Shown here one piece after another: positions 16,913 to 29,104 of a DNA stretch of 64,000 bases. Below the pieces are notes generated by a model. The model worked only from the letters and a program-made list of their open reading frames with translations. It did no database searches and had not been told where the DNA came from. A program made the position numbers and the translations under genes. The first letter of the stretch is position 1, and each line of letters begins with the position of its first letter. This DNA comes from Saprospiraceae bacterium (GTDB lineage: Bacteria > Bacteroidota > Bacteroidia > Chitinophagales > Saprospiraceae): assembly GCA_016714895.1 (NCBI GenBank), contig JADKBV010000011.1:1116001-1180000 (forward strand). The letters are read 5' to 3'.

Positions 16913-18416
16913 TTTGATACAGATATCTTGGGAGAAATGATGGTTTGTCTTGGAAATACTGAAACATACAACTTAAATCCTGAATTACCACCTGGTTTTA
17001 CCAATGCATGGACAGTGAGCAATGGTTTTGTTACATCTTCAACAGATAATACGGTCACTATAGAATGGAACAACGGAGGAAGTGGTCAGATTTGTTATAA
17101 TATTACAGATCCTTGCGGTTTGATCACCATAAGTTGTATAAGTATTGTCATTAACCAGGGGCCACCTCCTCCGAATTTTACTTTTACAGCATTTACATGT
17201 GTCGGAGCTGTTTTCCAGGTACTTTTAGATAGCCCTGATTTGTACACCGGTTTTAATTGGTCTGTCACACCAGGCACCATCCTTTCGGGTCAGGGAACAC
17301 AACAAATATCAGCATCATCACCTGTGAGTGGCAACACCACCATTTGTGTGGAAGCAACATCAAATTGCGGACCTCCACAAACTACTTGTCGGGACATCCT
17401 CATTATCGAACCTGCCATTCCGGTTGTCACCATTACTGCCCAATGCGGACTAACAGGAACAGTGGCTGCAGAAGATCCGGGTGGTGCGGCTTACAACTGG
17501 ACACAACTGTCCGGGCCGGGAACGATTACCTTCAGTAATCCAAATAATGCTACCACCAATGTCACTGCAAGTGTACCCGGCACCTATGTATTACAAGTAG
17601 AACAAGGGTTTGGAGGTTGTGTGGGTGTTAATACCATATCCATCACCTTTGTGCCGGAAGTTGTATTTGAAACTGACATAATCGGTGATGTTTTATTTTG
17701 TGAAGGAGAAATGGAGACTTACACTTTGAGCGCTACACTACCACCAGGTTTTACCAATACCTGGACTGTCACCAATGGTATTGTCACTTCTTCAACAGAT
17801 AATACCGTCACCGTTGAATGGAATAATGATGGAAGTGGTCAGGTTTGTTATAACATCACGAATCCTTGTGGGGTACTTACCATCGAATGTATCAACATTA
17901 TCATCAACCCGAATGCTCCTCCTCCGGTGATAACGATGCCGGCGACAGCTTGTGTGGATGAATCGTTTACGGCAAGTATTACGCCTTCATCTTCATATAC
18001 ATCTATAAACTGGTCAGCAACACCGGCCATCATCAACAGTGGTCAGGGAACTCCTTCCATCACTTTGTCAAGTATAAATCAAGGGACAACCACGGTTTGT
18101 GTGGAAGTGCTTTCGGATTGTTCTCCGCCTCAGACAGCCTGCAGAGATATCAATATTGTCGCAACGAGTATTCCCGATCTTGAAATTATTGAAAAATGTG
18201 GCCTTACCGCCAGTTTAGGTGTAGTGACACCTGTATCAGGTTCTTCCTATCAATGGATTTTATTGTCCGGACCGGGAACCGTTAATTTTTCAAATCCGAC
18301 AGCCAATCAGACTAATATTCAGGCTTCAGCACCGGGAACCTATGTGATTCAGCTGACTGAAAATACGCCTCAATGTAGCGGTGTAAATACGATTTTTGTT
18401 ACTTTCAATCCAACGT
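16913..18416 (+). repeat. Tandem ~251-aa PKD-like module duplicated in protein 1
   Basis: Units at about 16913-17665 and 17666-18416 encode parallel sequences, for example PPGFTNAWTVSNGFVTSSTDN versus PPGFTNTWTVTNGIVTSSTDN (20-residue cores differing at a few positions). The second giant protein has a single such unit at about 24150-24900. This duplication accounts for most of the length difference between the two paralogues. Confidence 0.75.
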
Positions 18417-19444
18417 TGGTCGTTTCCAACATTCAGTTTGATTGCGCTGCTTTGACTTCTTATGTCGTTTCATTCGACATATCAGGTGGTTTGGCACCGT
18501 ATTTTGTGGACGGCAACCAAATTACCGGAAATACGTTTACTTCACCACCGATTCCTACTGACGATGCTTACAGTTTTGTCATTCAGGATAGTGAAGGTTG
18601 TGAAATTCTGGTCCAGGGTAATCCGGATTGTCCCTGTGTTTCCGATGCAGGTCAAATGTCCAACACGCTTTTGTCTGTTTGTGAAGACGAAACTGCCTTG
18701 GGTGAAGAGGTTGTAAATCCTTTTTTGGATGGTAACGATATTGGGATTTATGTTTTACATAATGGTCCGGGTGCTATCTTAGGGACAATTTTTGTTACTT
18801 CGACCACTCCTGAATTCAGTTATCTTCCAAGCTTACAATATGGTATTACTTACTATATCTCTTACATTGTAGGAAATGAAGTCGTTGGAACGGTCGATCT
18901 GAATGACCCTTGTCTGTCTGTTTCGGTTGGCCAACCTGTTGTATTTAACAAAATACCTGTGCCCTTTGCGGGAAATGATATTCAGACGTGTGAAACCATT
19001 TTTGAACTCGGTGGTGTAAATGATGTTTCGGGAAGTTCGGTTTTGTGGAATGTCGTTTCAGGAACTGGAATAACCATAGTGTCGCCGGATCAGCTCAATT
19101 CTTTGGTCACTGTCACGGGTCCGGGTAATTATCAGTTGGAACTGGAAGAAAATAATGAAGGATGTATCGGAACAGATGAAATCAACATCACCGTTTTGGA
19201 TGAATTACAAACACAAATCACCAATATCGAATGTAACGGCACAACCGGAGAATATACCGTGACCTTGACCATTTCAGGTGGAAGTTTGCCTTATTTTGTC
19301 GACGGCCAACCGATAGCCGGAACTACGTTTTCCTCTTCTCCTTATCCTTCCGGTAGTTTGTACACCTTTGTGATTGAAGATATCATCGGATGTTCAACCC
19401 AACTGATTGGTACTTTTAATTGTGACTGTGAAACCCAGGCAGGC

Positions 19445-22400
19445 ACCATGTCATCCACTCCTTTGATCGTTTGTGTCGAAAACGGAAGTGTGACAGCAAC
19501 CTACAATAATGATGGTACTTTTGATGCCGATGATGCCGGAACCTATGTTTTACATACCGGTTCAAGCAATTTCCTCGGAACCGTTTTAGATGTAAATGCT
19601 ACAGGCACTTTTACCTACAACCCATCCTGGCAAACCAATACGACTTATTATATTTCTTATGTTATTGGGAATGAAATCAGTGGTTCAGTCGATCTTAGTG
19701 ACCCTTGTCTTGGTGTTGCTCCCGGCCAACCGGTGATTTTCAGAGCCGACCCTGTTATCGATTTAAATCCGATCGTTGACACCTGCGGACTGGTCAATAA
19801 CATCTCGGTCAATCCTGAAGTTGGTGTTTTATATACCTGGAGCACTATCAATCCGAACCTGATTTTGGGTACAATTAATGGTAACTCGACCCAAGTCACT
19901 GTCACGAATCCGGGAAGTTATGAAGTGGTTCTGACGGCCAACAATGATGTTTGTTCTGCGACTTCAACGCAACACTGACCTTTTTGGAAATTCCTTCCGT
20001 ACAAAATATCGTCTACAACTGTAATGATCTGACATCGTTTAATGCCAATCTTACCATGTCCGGTTTGTCACCTTTTACCACAGATATTCCTTCTTCTTTG
20101 GTTTCAGCCAATGTACTTCTTGTCGAAAATCTTCTTTCGGCAAGTACAACGACCGTATTGATTACATCTTCTAATGGTTGTTCGGTATCCACGGCCCTTT
20201 CCTTTGATTGTGCCTGTCAAAGTACACCGGGAACCATGTCGACCGATTTACTCACTGCCTGCGAACAAAATGATGTTTTTGCGGCCTATAATTTTGACGG
20301 AATCCCGGGAGATGTGGACAGTTTTATTTACATCTTACATACCTCAGCTACCAATGTTTTGGGAACGGTTCTGGCGACTTCGCCGGATGGAAGGTTCGGC
20401 AAAACACCGGCTATGGACTTTAATACCATTTACTACATTTCGTATGTCACGGTCAATTTTGTGGCCGGAAATTACGAACTGCAACCCTGTTCTTTTGTGA
20501 CACCCGGACAACCTGTTATCTTTTATGAAAATCCGGTGATCAATTGGCAGGTTGTCGTTGAAAACTGTAATCCCGAAGCAACATTTACCATTACTTCCAA
20601 CGGAAATCTGAGTAATCTTTCTCTTGTCAATGGTCCTTCAGGTGCAGTGATATCAAACCTGACAACCAATGGATTCCGTTCTGATCTGGCCGGAAACTAT
20701 AGTTTTTTCATTGAGGCGGACAACAATGGGTGTATTGTTTCAGCATCCCAACAGGTTACCCTTTTTGACAGCCCTTTGATAGAAAATGTTTTTGCGGATT
20801 GTAAAGGGTTGTTTTTTGATGTAACATTTGATGTTGTGTCGGGCACATCCCCTTACCAACTCAACGGTACTACCAATATTACTTCACCCTATACATCAGC
20901 TCTGATTCCCGGAGGTAATGTTTTTACCTTTTTTGTGGAAGACAGCAGAGGTTGTGTGACAGCTTCTCAGGATATTACCCTTGTTTGCAATTGCAGTACC
21001 GATGCAGGAACACTTACCGGGCAGGATATTACACTTTGTGAAGGGGAAGAGCTCAATCCAACATTTCCGAATAACTATACCCTTGAAGCGGGAGACGGAT
21101 TTGTTTACATTTTGCACGATGGTACCAATCAGAATATTGGCAATATTATCTGGCAGGGAACAAATTTTCCGGTGCCGTATCAAAACATTTTTGCGGGCAA
21201 CCGTTATTTGTTGGTCAGAGTGGTTGGTCCGTTACTACCAAACGGAGATATCGATCAAAACGATGATTGTTCGGATTTATCCAACAGCATTGAAGTTACC
21301 TGGAGTAAGAGACCAGATTTTGTTTCGACGGTGGATCCTTTTTACTGTGAAAATCAGGACATTTTTATAAATATTGAAAACAGCGGAACAGGAGTTCTGG
21401 AGATTTTTAAAAATCAAAATGAAAGTTTGACCTTTATCAATTCGGCAAACGGTATCGTCATCGATCCGGCATCGATAGAAAATGGTGATGAAATATTTTA
21501 TCGATTTACCGACGTTTTGGGTTGTGTGTACGACCTGGGAAGTGATGAAATTAACCTGTTATCGTTACCACAAGCGGGCTTTTCGGGAACTCCTTTTGAA
21601 TCCTGCATCAATGTAAACACCACTCTCTTTTTGCCGGATTACATCAATGGTGAAGAAAGTGGAGGAAGCTGGTTTTTGGGAAATACCTTTTTGCCGGTGA
21701 CCAATAATTTTGATGTAAATCAGAACATAACCACGGACACAAGTCTGTACTATATTGTGACAAATGCCTGTGGGACGGACACTTCCAGGTTTGACGTCAT
21801 CAGAAGACCTTTGCCTGAATTTACATTAAGTGGTCTGGATCCTTTGTGTTTTGGTGAAAACAACGGAAGTATAACCATTTCACCTTCAATCAACACGACG
21901 GTCGAACGTATTGAAGTCAACGGACTTGTTGTATCCAACCTGACGATACCCAATCTTATGCCCGGTGAATATGAAATCCGGTTAATTAACGAATTTGGTT
22001 GCATTAGTCTGGATAAGGTTACATTGGAGGAACCGGAAGAAATCATCGTGGACCTCGGACCCGATTTGTTGGTTGATTCCGGGGAAAATGTGATGGTCAC
22101 CCTTTCTTCCAACATCGACATCAACGATCTGGCCAATACAACATGGACATTACCAAACGGTGAGGTCATCAATGGTCTGGTGAGTTCCATAAATGTAGTT
22201 GTGACTGATACCAGCCTGGTCCGGCTTACGGTAGTTGACAGGAACGGATGTACGGCTACCAGTCAGATAGTGATATTTGTTCGGGAAGCGATACAGGATA
22301 CCATGATTTTTGAAGACATTGTCCTACCCAATATTATCATACCGGGATCGGGTCAAAACGGAATATTTACAGTTGAGCCATATGAGCAGATCCAAAATGT

Positions 22401-22599
22401 GCAGGTATGTTCGATCTATGACCGATGGGGCAACAAAGTGTACCATACCGAAAATGTGTTGCCGGGGCAAATATCCTGGGACGGCAGTTTTGACGGCAGA
22501 CAGGTCATGGACGGCGTATTTGTCTACCGGCTGGTACTGAATCTCACCAATGGAAAACAACAAAGTTTTGCCGGGGATATTACGGTGATATCTAGGTAA
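19445..22599 (+). repeat. Long direct repeat, copy A (3' part of giant protein 1)
   Basis: The segment is collinear with 25933-29088. The offset is 6,488 at the left end and 6,489 at the right, so the only net length change over ~3.15 kb is the one-base deletion near 19968. Most codons are identical by eye. The upstream parts of the two genes are far more divergent, which suggests gene conversion or a recent duplication confined to the 3' half. Confidence 0.9.
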
Positions 22600-22893
22600 G
22601 TTATATTTACTTTTTATAATATACTATTTTACGTGAGGAATTGTATGCCAAATTAAAAATTAATAATAGATTTTGGTATAAAAAATCTATTTTTCAGGCA
22701 ACTATTCAATAAAAATGTACACTTTTGTAATCAGAATATTTATTCGAACAAAATAAATATTTTAGCGCTGATCAATTTACCCGTCATTTGTATTTGGATT
22801 GTCTCCACATTCCACGAAATATACAGCAACTTTTACGCAAATAAATCGTAAAAGGTACACAATCAATTTTTATTTCGATAAAACGAAAATCAT

Positions 22894-25800
22894 ATGTTCC
22901 GATATGCCAACCATCGTATTGTTATTTTATTTTCTATTGTATTTGTTTTTTTTATAACAAATACCCATAATGTGTATTCGCAGTGTGCATGTACAAATTG
23001 TCCTGTTGGTTTACCCAATTCCGGAACTGCTGAAGGGTTTCTTACTATTGCAGGAGCGACTTCCAATGTTTTAAATACAACACAATTTGTAAAAGCGGTA
23101 AATATAGATGTAGATCATGATGCTTTGAGGGAGTGTGAGATAACCCTGATTGCTCCCAACGGCAGTTCTGTTTTATTGTCAGATAACTTAGGAATTGCTG
23201 TCAACAATAATATAACGTATGACATATGTATTCTTGATTGTACAGGTAGTCCGGTTCCTGATCCGGGTTTTCCAATCAATTTTACTTCAAATGCCAACTA
23301 TATGTCAGGACAGACTTATAACGGCTCATATTTTACTTTCAACGGAGCTTGTCTCAGTACATTGACAGGTCCAGTAAATGGTCAGTGGACACTCCGGTTT
23401 CAGGATTTTGTGGGAGGTGACGGAGGTACTTTAAATGATTGGTCAATCGAACTGGCTAATAATGATGGTACCAGTTGTAGTTTTGTATGTGCGACACCTT
23501 CTGATGATTGTGATGCGGAAGGAGGAGTACTTACCAATCTTCCGTCAACATTGGTTTATTGTGAAGGAGATCCTGAACTGGATTTTGATTTTATCGTTGA
23601 TTATGGCGGCAATACTCCGGACCCGGCTTTACATTCATATACTTACCTTCTGAATAATATAGCTACAAATTCAAGTATTGAGTATGATCCGTTAAGTGAT
23701 TTTACAGATTTACCTGCAGGTGAATACAGGGTTTGTGGTCTTTCCTACCTCACCGAAGATGGTCCTGATTTACCGGCCATTGATGGATCCAACCTGCAGA
23801 CCGTCATCAATAATCTGATAAGTGATGGAACATTATGTGCAGATTTTTCAAATAACTGTTTTAGTTTTACCATCATAGAACAATTGAATATCTCTCTTTC
23901 AGGACCGGATGTTGCTTGTGTTGGTGAAGGGGTAGTTTATTCTATTGAAAACCTGCCGACAGGAGTCACTCCAACTGTTTTGGTCACTTCCGGAACGACT
24001 TCGCAATTTGTGGTCCTGGGAAATGCAATTTCCGTTATTTGGGCATCAGGACCAGGAGAAATATGTGTCAGTGCGACCAATATTTGCGGTACTGATGAGG
24101 CCTGCATTACGGTAGACGTAACAGAATTTATTGATAATACTATTTACACTATCATTGGTCAGGATGTAGTTTGCGAAGGTGATGTACTCGATTACACCCT
24201 TTCTCCGAATATGCCTCCCGGCTATTTTATAGGTACTACCTCAGAATTTGGCAATATCCTTGCTGCGGGCGGGAATACGGTGACCATTGAATGGCTACTT
24301 TCACCAACGGGTCAGGGCAATGTTTGTATTGAAGTTTACGATCCTTGCCGGGTATTGTCTTCCACCGTTTGTATGGATGTATCTATCCTTGAAAGTGCGC
24401 CGCCTCCTGATATTGAACTTCCTGATTCCGGATGCTTGGGTGAGGCATTCACAGCATCCATAGAGCCTTCCACCTCTTATTCAAACATAGTTTGGACCGT
24501 TTCACAGGGTAATATCATCAGTGGACAAGGAACAACCGAAATTGAGGTTGAACCCGATCTAGCAGGAACCGTAAATGTTTGTGTCGAAGTTACTTCGATT
24601 TGTATTCCACCTATCCAGTCAGATTGTAAAGATATTACCATTTATGAGCCCGGAGCCAATGTTATTGAGTTGGTTGGTGCTTGTGGTATAACGGGTAATC
24701 TTGAAGTGGTCAATCCCAACAATGATGCTTCATATTCGTGGTCTTTCGTTTCAGGCCCCGGTACCATCACCTTTAATCAACCAAATAATTCCTCAACCTT
24801 CTTTTCAGCAAGTGACCCGGGCACTTATACAGTTTTATTGTCAGAGACCATCTTTGGATGTTTCGGAGAACAAACATTTACCTTCACCCTGAATCCCGAA
24901 TTTTCAATTTCTGATCTTACTTTTGATTGTACCAGTACCAATGGTTATATCGTTTCTTTTAGTATCGAAGGGGGTGTTCCGCCTTACTCAGTCAATAATA
25001 TTCAAATTCCCGGAAGTGATTTTATTTCCGGTTTTATACCATTTGGAAGTGATTACAGCTTTTTTGTTACTGATAGTGAAGGGTGTATTGTCGAATTAAC
25101 AGGAGAACCCCAGTGTCCTTGTGTTTCTGATGCCGGATTGAGTGACAATACTTTGATCGAAGTGTGCGGAGAGGGCACCGCTACCGGAGAACCGATCACC
25201 GGAACATTTCTGGATGGAAATGATACAGGGATTTATATTCTGCATTCCGGAGCAACAAATGTTTTAGGAACCATCATTGCTACTTCAAATTCTCCTGTAT
25301 TTATGTATACTTCAACCATCATGTATGGTATCCGATATTATATTTCTTATGTTGTCGGTGATGCTTCCGGGGGAACCGTAGACCTCACCGATCCCTGTTT
25401 ATCTGTGTCATTTGGACAACCTGTTATCTTTTACGAAAGACCTACACCAAATGCCGGAAATGACCAATTTACCTGCAATACTTTACCTTTATTACAAGGC
25501 ACAGGCAGCATTCCGGGAAGTACATTTTTATGGTCAGCTGTTTCAAATCCGGATTTGATTACCATAACGTCACCTGACCAATTATCAACCTTCATCACAA
25601 TCAATGGTTCTGGATTATTTCAAATGATGCTGACCGAAAGCAATCAGGGATGTACCAACAGTGACATTGTTGAAATATTGATTTATCCTCCCATCGTGTC
25701 AGATAACAAGAACATAGTTTGTGATCCTGCTACAAATCTGTACACCGTTTCCTTTGAATTGTCAGGTGGAAATCCTCCTTATTTTGTTAATAACATCCTT

Positions 25801-28800
25801 CTTTCCGATAATATGTTTACTTCCGGACCTATAACTTCAGGGAGCACCTACCTTTTTGAAGTTACAGATGGTAGCAGTTGTCTATTGATAGAACAAGGAA
25901 TTTTTAATTGCAATTGTACAACCAAAGAAGGTACCATGTCATCCACTCCTTTGATCGTTTGTGCCGAAAACGGAAGTGTAACAGCAACGTACAATAATGA
26001 TGGTACTTTTGATGCCGATGACGCCGGAACCTATGTTTTACATACCGGTTTAAGCAATTTCCTCGGTACTGTTTTGGAAATAAATGCTACAGGCACTTTT
26101 ACCTACAACTCATCCTGGCAAACCAACACGACTTATTATATTTCTTATGTTATTGGGAATGAAATCAGTAGTTCAGTCGATCTTACCGACCCTTGCCTCG
26201 GTGTTGCTCCCGGTCAACCGGTGATCTTCAGAGCCGATCCTGTTATAAATTTTAATCCGGTCGTTGACACCTGCGGACTGGTCAATAACATCTCGGTCAA
26301 TCCTGAAGTTGGTGTTTTATATACTTGGAGCACTACCAATCCGAACCTGATTTTGGGTACTATAAATGGTAACTCGACCCAAGTCACCGTCACGAATCCG
26401 GGAATTTATGAAGTAATCCTGACGGCCAATAATGATGTTTGTTCTGCGACTTCAACTGCAACACTGACTTATTTGGAAATTCCTTCCCTACAAAATATCG
26501 TTTACGACTGTAATGATCTGACATCGTTTAATGCCAATCTTACCATGTCCGGTTTGTCACCTTTTACTACAGATATTCCTTCTTCTTTGGTTTCAGCCAA
26601 TGTACTCCTTGTTGAAAATCTTTTATCGGCAAGTACAACGACCGTATTGATTACATCTTCTAATGGTTGTTCGGTATCGGCGGCCCTTTCATTTGATTGT
26701 GCCTGCCAAAGTACCCCGGGAACCATGTCGACCGATTTACTCTCTGCCTGCGAACAAAATGATGTTTTTGCGGCCTATAATTTTGACGGAATCCCGGGAG
26801 ATGTGGACAGTTTTATCTACATTTTACATACCTCAGCTACCAATGTTTTGGGAACGGTTCTGGCGACTTCACCGGATGGAAGGTTCGGCAAAACTGCGGG
26901 AATGGATTTTAATACAACCTACTACATTTCGTATGTCACGGTCAATTTTGTGGCCGGAAATTACGAACTGCAACCCTGTTCTTTTGTGACACCGGGACAA
27001 CCTGTTATCTTTTATGAAAATCCGGTGATCAATTGGCAGGTTGTCGTTGATAATTGTAATCCCGAAGCAACATTTACCATTACTTCCAACGGTAATCTGA
27101 GTAATCTTTCTCTTGTCAATGGTCCTTCCGGTGCAGTGATATCAAACCTGACCACCAATGGATTCCGTTCTGATCTGGCCGGGAACTATAGTTTTTCCAT
27201 TGAGTCGGACAACAATGGGTGTATTGTTTCAGCATCCCAACAGGTGACACTTTTTGACAGCCCGTTGATCGAAAATGTTTTTGCAGATTGTAAAGGGTTG
27301 TTTTTTGATGTAACATTTGATGTTTTGTCTGGCACATCCCCTTACCAACTCAATGGTACTACCAATATTTCGTCACCATACACAACGGGATTGATTCCCG
27401 GAGGTGATGTTTTTACCTTTTTTGTGGAAGACAGCAGAGGTTGTGTGACAGCTTCTCAGGATATTACCCTTGTTTGCAATTGCAGTACCGATGCAGGAAC
27501 ACTTACCGGGCAGGATATTACACTTTGTGAAGGTGAAGCGCTCAATCCAACATTTCCGAATAATTATACCCTTGAAGCTGGAGACGGATTTGTTTACATT
27601 TTGCACGATGGTACCAATCAGAATATTGGTAACATTATCTGGCAGGGAACAAATTTCCCGGTGCCGTATCAAAACAGTTTTGCGGGCAACCGTTATTTGT
27701 TGGTCAGACTGGTTGGTCCGATACTACCAAACGGAGATATCGATCAAAACGATGATTGTTCGGATGTATCCAACAGCATTGAAGTTACATGGAGTAAGAG
27801 ACCAGATTTTGTTTCGACGGTGGATCCTTTTTATTGTGAAAATCAGGATATATTTATCAATATAGAAAATAATGGAACAGGAGTTCTGGAGATTTTTAAA
27901 AATCAAAATGAAAGTCTGACCTTTATCAATTCGGCAAACGGTATTAACATCGATCCGAGGTTTATTCAGAATGGTGATGAAATATTTTATCGATTTACTG
28001 ACGATATTGGTTGTGTGTACGATTTGGGAAGTGATTTGATAACCATTCAAAGTTTGCCACAAGCAGGTACTTCTTCAAGTTCTTTTGAATCTTGTATCAA
28101 TGTAAACAACACCCTCTTTTTACCCGATTACATTAATGGTGAAGACAGTGGTGGAAGCTGGTTTTTGGGAAATACCTTTTTGCCGGTGACCAATAATTTT
28201 GATGTTAATCAGAACATAACCACAGACACAAGTCTGTACTATATTGTGACAAATGCCTGTGGAACGGACACTTCCCGGTTTGACGTCGTCAGAAGACCTT
28301 TGCCTGAATTTATATTAAGTGGTCTGGATCCTTTGTGTTTTGGTGAAAACAACGGAAGTATCACCATTTCACCTTCAATCAATACGACGGTCGAACGTAT
28401 CGAAGTAAATGGACTTGTTGTTTCCAACCTGACGATACCCAATCTTATGCCTGGTGAATATGAAATCCGGTTAATTAACGAATTTGGTTGCACTAGTCTG
28501 GATAAGGTTACATTGGACGAACCGGAAGAAATCGTCGTAGACCTGGGACCCGATTTGTTGGTTGATTCCGGCGAAAATGTGATGGTCACCCTTTCTTCCA
28601 ACGTCGACCTAAACGACCTAACCAATACAACCTGGACCTTACCAAACGGTGAGGTCATCAATGGTTTGGTGAGTTCCATAAATGTAGTTGTGACCGATAC
28701 CAGCTTAGTTCAACTTACGGTAGTTGACAGGAACGGATGTTCTGCTACCAGCCAGATAGTGATATTTGTTCGGGAATCGATACAGGATACCATGATTTTT

Positions 28801-29088
28801 GAAGACATTGTCCTGCCCAATATTATCATACCGGGATCGGGTCAAAACGGAATATTTACGGTTGAGCCTTATGAGCAGATCCAAAATGTGCAGGTATGTT
28901 CGATCTATGACCGATGGGGCAACAAAGTGTACCATACCGAAAATGTGTTGCCGGGACAAATATCCTGGGACGGCAGTTTTGACGGCAAACAGGTTATGGA
29001 TGGCGTATTTGTCTACCGGCTGGTACTGAATCTCACCAACGGAAAACAACAAAGTTTTGCCGGGGATATTACGGTGATTACGCGATAG
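22894..29088 (+). CDS. Giant T9SS type B surface protein 2 (intact paralogue)
   Basis: A 2,064-aa protein. It has a signal peptide (1-29, ending VYSQ) and a P-like domain (about 30-200, with the same CACTNCP start, TLIAPNGSSVLLSDN and VNGQWTLRFQDF as paralogue 1). It then carries one PKD-like unit, several ~110-aa modules of the CxC...YVLH/YILH...GQPVIF type, and a C-terminal gliding-motility/type B sorting domain that directs outer-membrane translocation by T9SS. Cysteines are abundant, consistent with disulfide-stabilised extracellular modules. No catalytic motif is visible, so an adhesin or matrix role is likely but inferred. It has its own ~290-base upstream region and is convergent with a serpin gene 16 bases beyond its stop. 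Confidence 0.92.
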   Translation: MFRYANHRIVILFSIVFVFFITNTHNVYSQCACTNCPVGLPNSGTAEGFLTIAGATSNVLNTTQFVKAVNIDVDHDALRECEITLIAPNGSSVLLSDNLGIAVNNNITYDICILDCTGSPVPDPGFPINFTSNANYMSGQTYNGSYFTFNGACLSTLTGPVNGQWTLRFQDFVGGDGGTLNDWSIELANNDGTSCSFVCATPSDDCDAEGGVLTNLPSTLVYCEGDPELDFDFIVDYGGNTPDPALHSYTYLLNNIATNSSIEYDPLSDFTDLPAGEYRVCGLSYLTEDGPDLPAIDGSNLQTVINNLISDGTLCADFSNNCFSFTIIEQLNISLSGPDVACVGEGVVYSIENLPTGVTPTVLVTSGTTSQFVVLGNAISVIWASGPGEICVSATNICGTDEACITVDVTEFIDNTIYTIIGQDVVCEGDVLDYTLSPNMPPGYFIGTTSEFGNILAAGGNTVTIEWLLSPTGQGNVCIEVYDPCRVLSSTVCMDVSILESAPPPDIELPDSGCLGEAFTASIEPSTSYSNIVWTVSQGNIISGQGTTEIEVEPDLAGTVNVCVEVTSICIPPIQSDCKDITIYEPGANVIELVGACGITGNLEVVNPNNDASYSWSFVSGPGTITFNQPNNSSTFFSASDPGTYTVLLSETIFGCFGEQTFTFTLNPEFSISDLTFDCTSTNGYIVSFSIEGGVPPYSVNNIQIPGSDFISGFIPFGSDYSFFVTDSEGCIVELTGEPQCPCVSDAGLSDNTLIEVCGEGTATGEPITGTFLDGNDTGIYILHSGATNVLGTIIATSNSPVFMYTSTIMYGIRYYISYVVGDASGGTVDLTDPCLSVSFGQPVIFYERPTPNAGNDQFTCNTLPLLQGTGSIPGSTFLWSAVSNPDLITITSPDQLSTFITINGSGLFQMMLTESNQGCTNSDIVEILIYPPIVSDNKNIVCDPATNLYTVSFELSGGNPPYFVNNILLSDNMFTSGPITSGSTYLFEVTDGSSCLLIEQGIFNCNCTTKEGTMSSTPLIVCAENGSVTATYNNDGTFDADDAGTYVLHTGLSNFLGTVLEINATGTFTYNSSWQTNTTYYISYVIGNEISSSVDLTDPCLGVAPGQPVIFRADPVINFNPVVDTCGLVNNISVNPEVGVLYTWSTTNPNLILGTINGNSTQVTVTNPGIYEVILTANNDVCSATSTATLTYLEIPSLQNIVYDCNDLTSFNANLTMSGLSPFTTDIPSSLVSANVLLVENLLSASTTTVLITSSNGCSVSAALSFDCACQSTPGTMSTDLLSACEQNDVFAAYNFDGIPGDVDSFIYILHTSATNVLGTVLATSPDGRFGKTAGMDFNTTYYISYVTVNFVAGNYELQPCSFVTPGQPVIFYENPVINWQVVVDNCNPEATFTITSNGNLSNLSLVNGPSGAVISNLTTNGFRSDLAGNYSFSIESDNNGCIVSASQQVTLFDSPLIENVFADCKGLFFDVTFDVLSGTSPYQLNGTTNISSPYTTGLIPGGDVFTFFVEDSRGCVTASQDITLVCNCSTDAGTLTGQDITLCEGEALNPTFPNNYTLEAGDGFVYILHDGTNQNIGNIIWQGTNFPVPYQNSFAGNRYLLVRLVGPILPNGDIDQNDDCSDVSNSIEVTWSKRPDFVSTVDPFYCENQDIFINIENNGTGVLEIFKNQNESLTFINSANGINIDPRFIQNGDEIFYRFTDDIGCVYDLGSDLITIQSLPQAGTSSSSFESCINVNNTLFLPDYINGEDSGGSWFLGNTFLPVTNNFDVNQNITTDTSLYYIVTNACGTDTSRFDVVRRPLPEFILSGLDPLCFGENNGSITISPSINTTVERIEVNGLVVSNLTIPNLMPGEYEIRLINEFGCTSLDKVTLDEPEEIVVDLGPDLLVDSGENVMVTLSSNVDLNDLTNTTWTLPNGEVINGLVSSINVVVTDTSLVQLTVVDRNGCSATSQIVIFVRESIQDTMIFEDIVLPNIIIPGSGQNGIFTVEPYEQIQNVQVCSIYDRWGNKVYHTENVLPGQISWDGSFDGKQVMDGVFVYRLVLNLTNGKQQSFAGDITVITR
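25933..29088 (+). repeat. Long direct repeat, copy B (3' part of giant protein 2)
   Basis: Partner of 19445-22599. This copy keeps the T at 26457 and hence the open frame. Homologous recombination between the two direct copies would delete about 6.5 kb and fuse the N-terminus of protein 1 to the C-terminus of protein 2. Confidence 0.9.
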
Positions 29089-29104
29089 GTGGTAATTTTT
29101 GAGA

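Larger units (their letters stand above)
15671..22599 (+). pseudogene. Giant T9SS type B surface protein 1, split by a one-base deletion
   Basis: Joined length would be about 2,309 aa. It begins with a signal peptide (residues 1-28). Next is a proprotein-convertase P-like beta domain (about 30-200: TLIAPNGSSV..., VNGTWTLRFQDF, GTLFNWALEF), then PKD-like and repeated ~110-aa modules (pattern CxC...AG.M...YVLH...YISY...DPCL..GQPV). The end is a gliding-motility/CHU_C type B sorting domain (last ~95 aa: VCSIYDRWGNKVYH, SWDGSFDG, DGVFVYRL). The frame breaks after 19968: relative to the intact paralogue (T at 26457) one T is missing, giving a TGA at 19976. Downstream the frame is open to 22599. 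If the break is real, the product loses its sorting domain. Otherwise it is a cell-surface adhesin-like protein. Confidence 0.88.
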
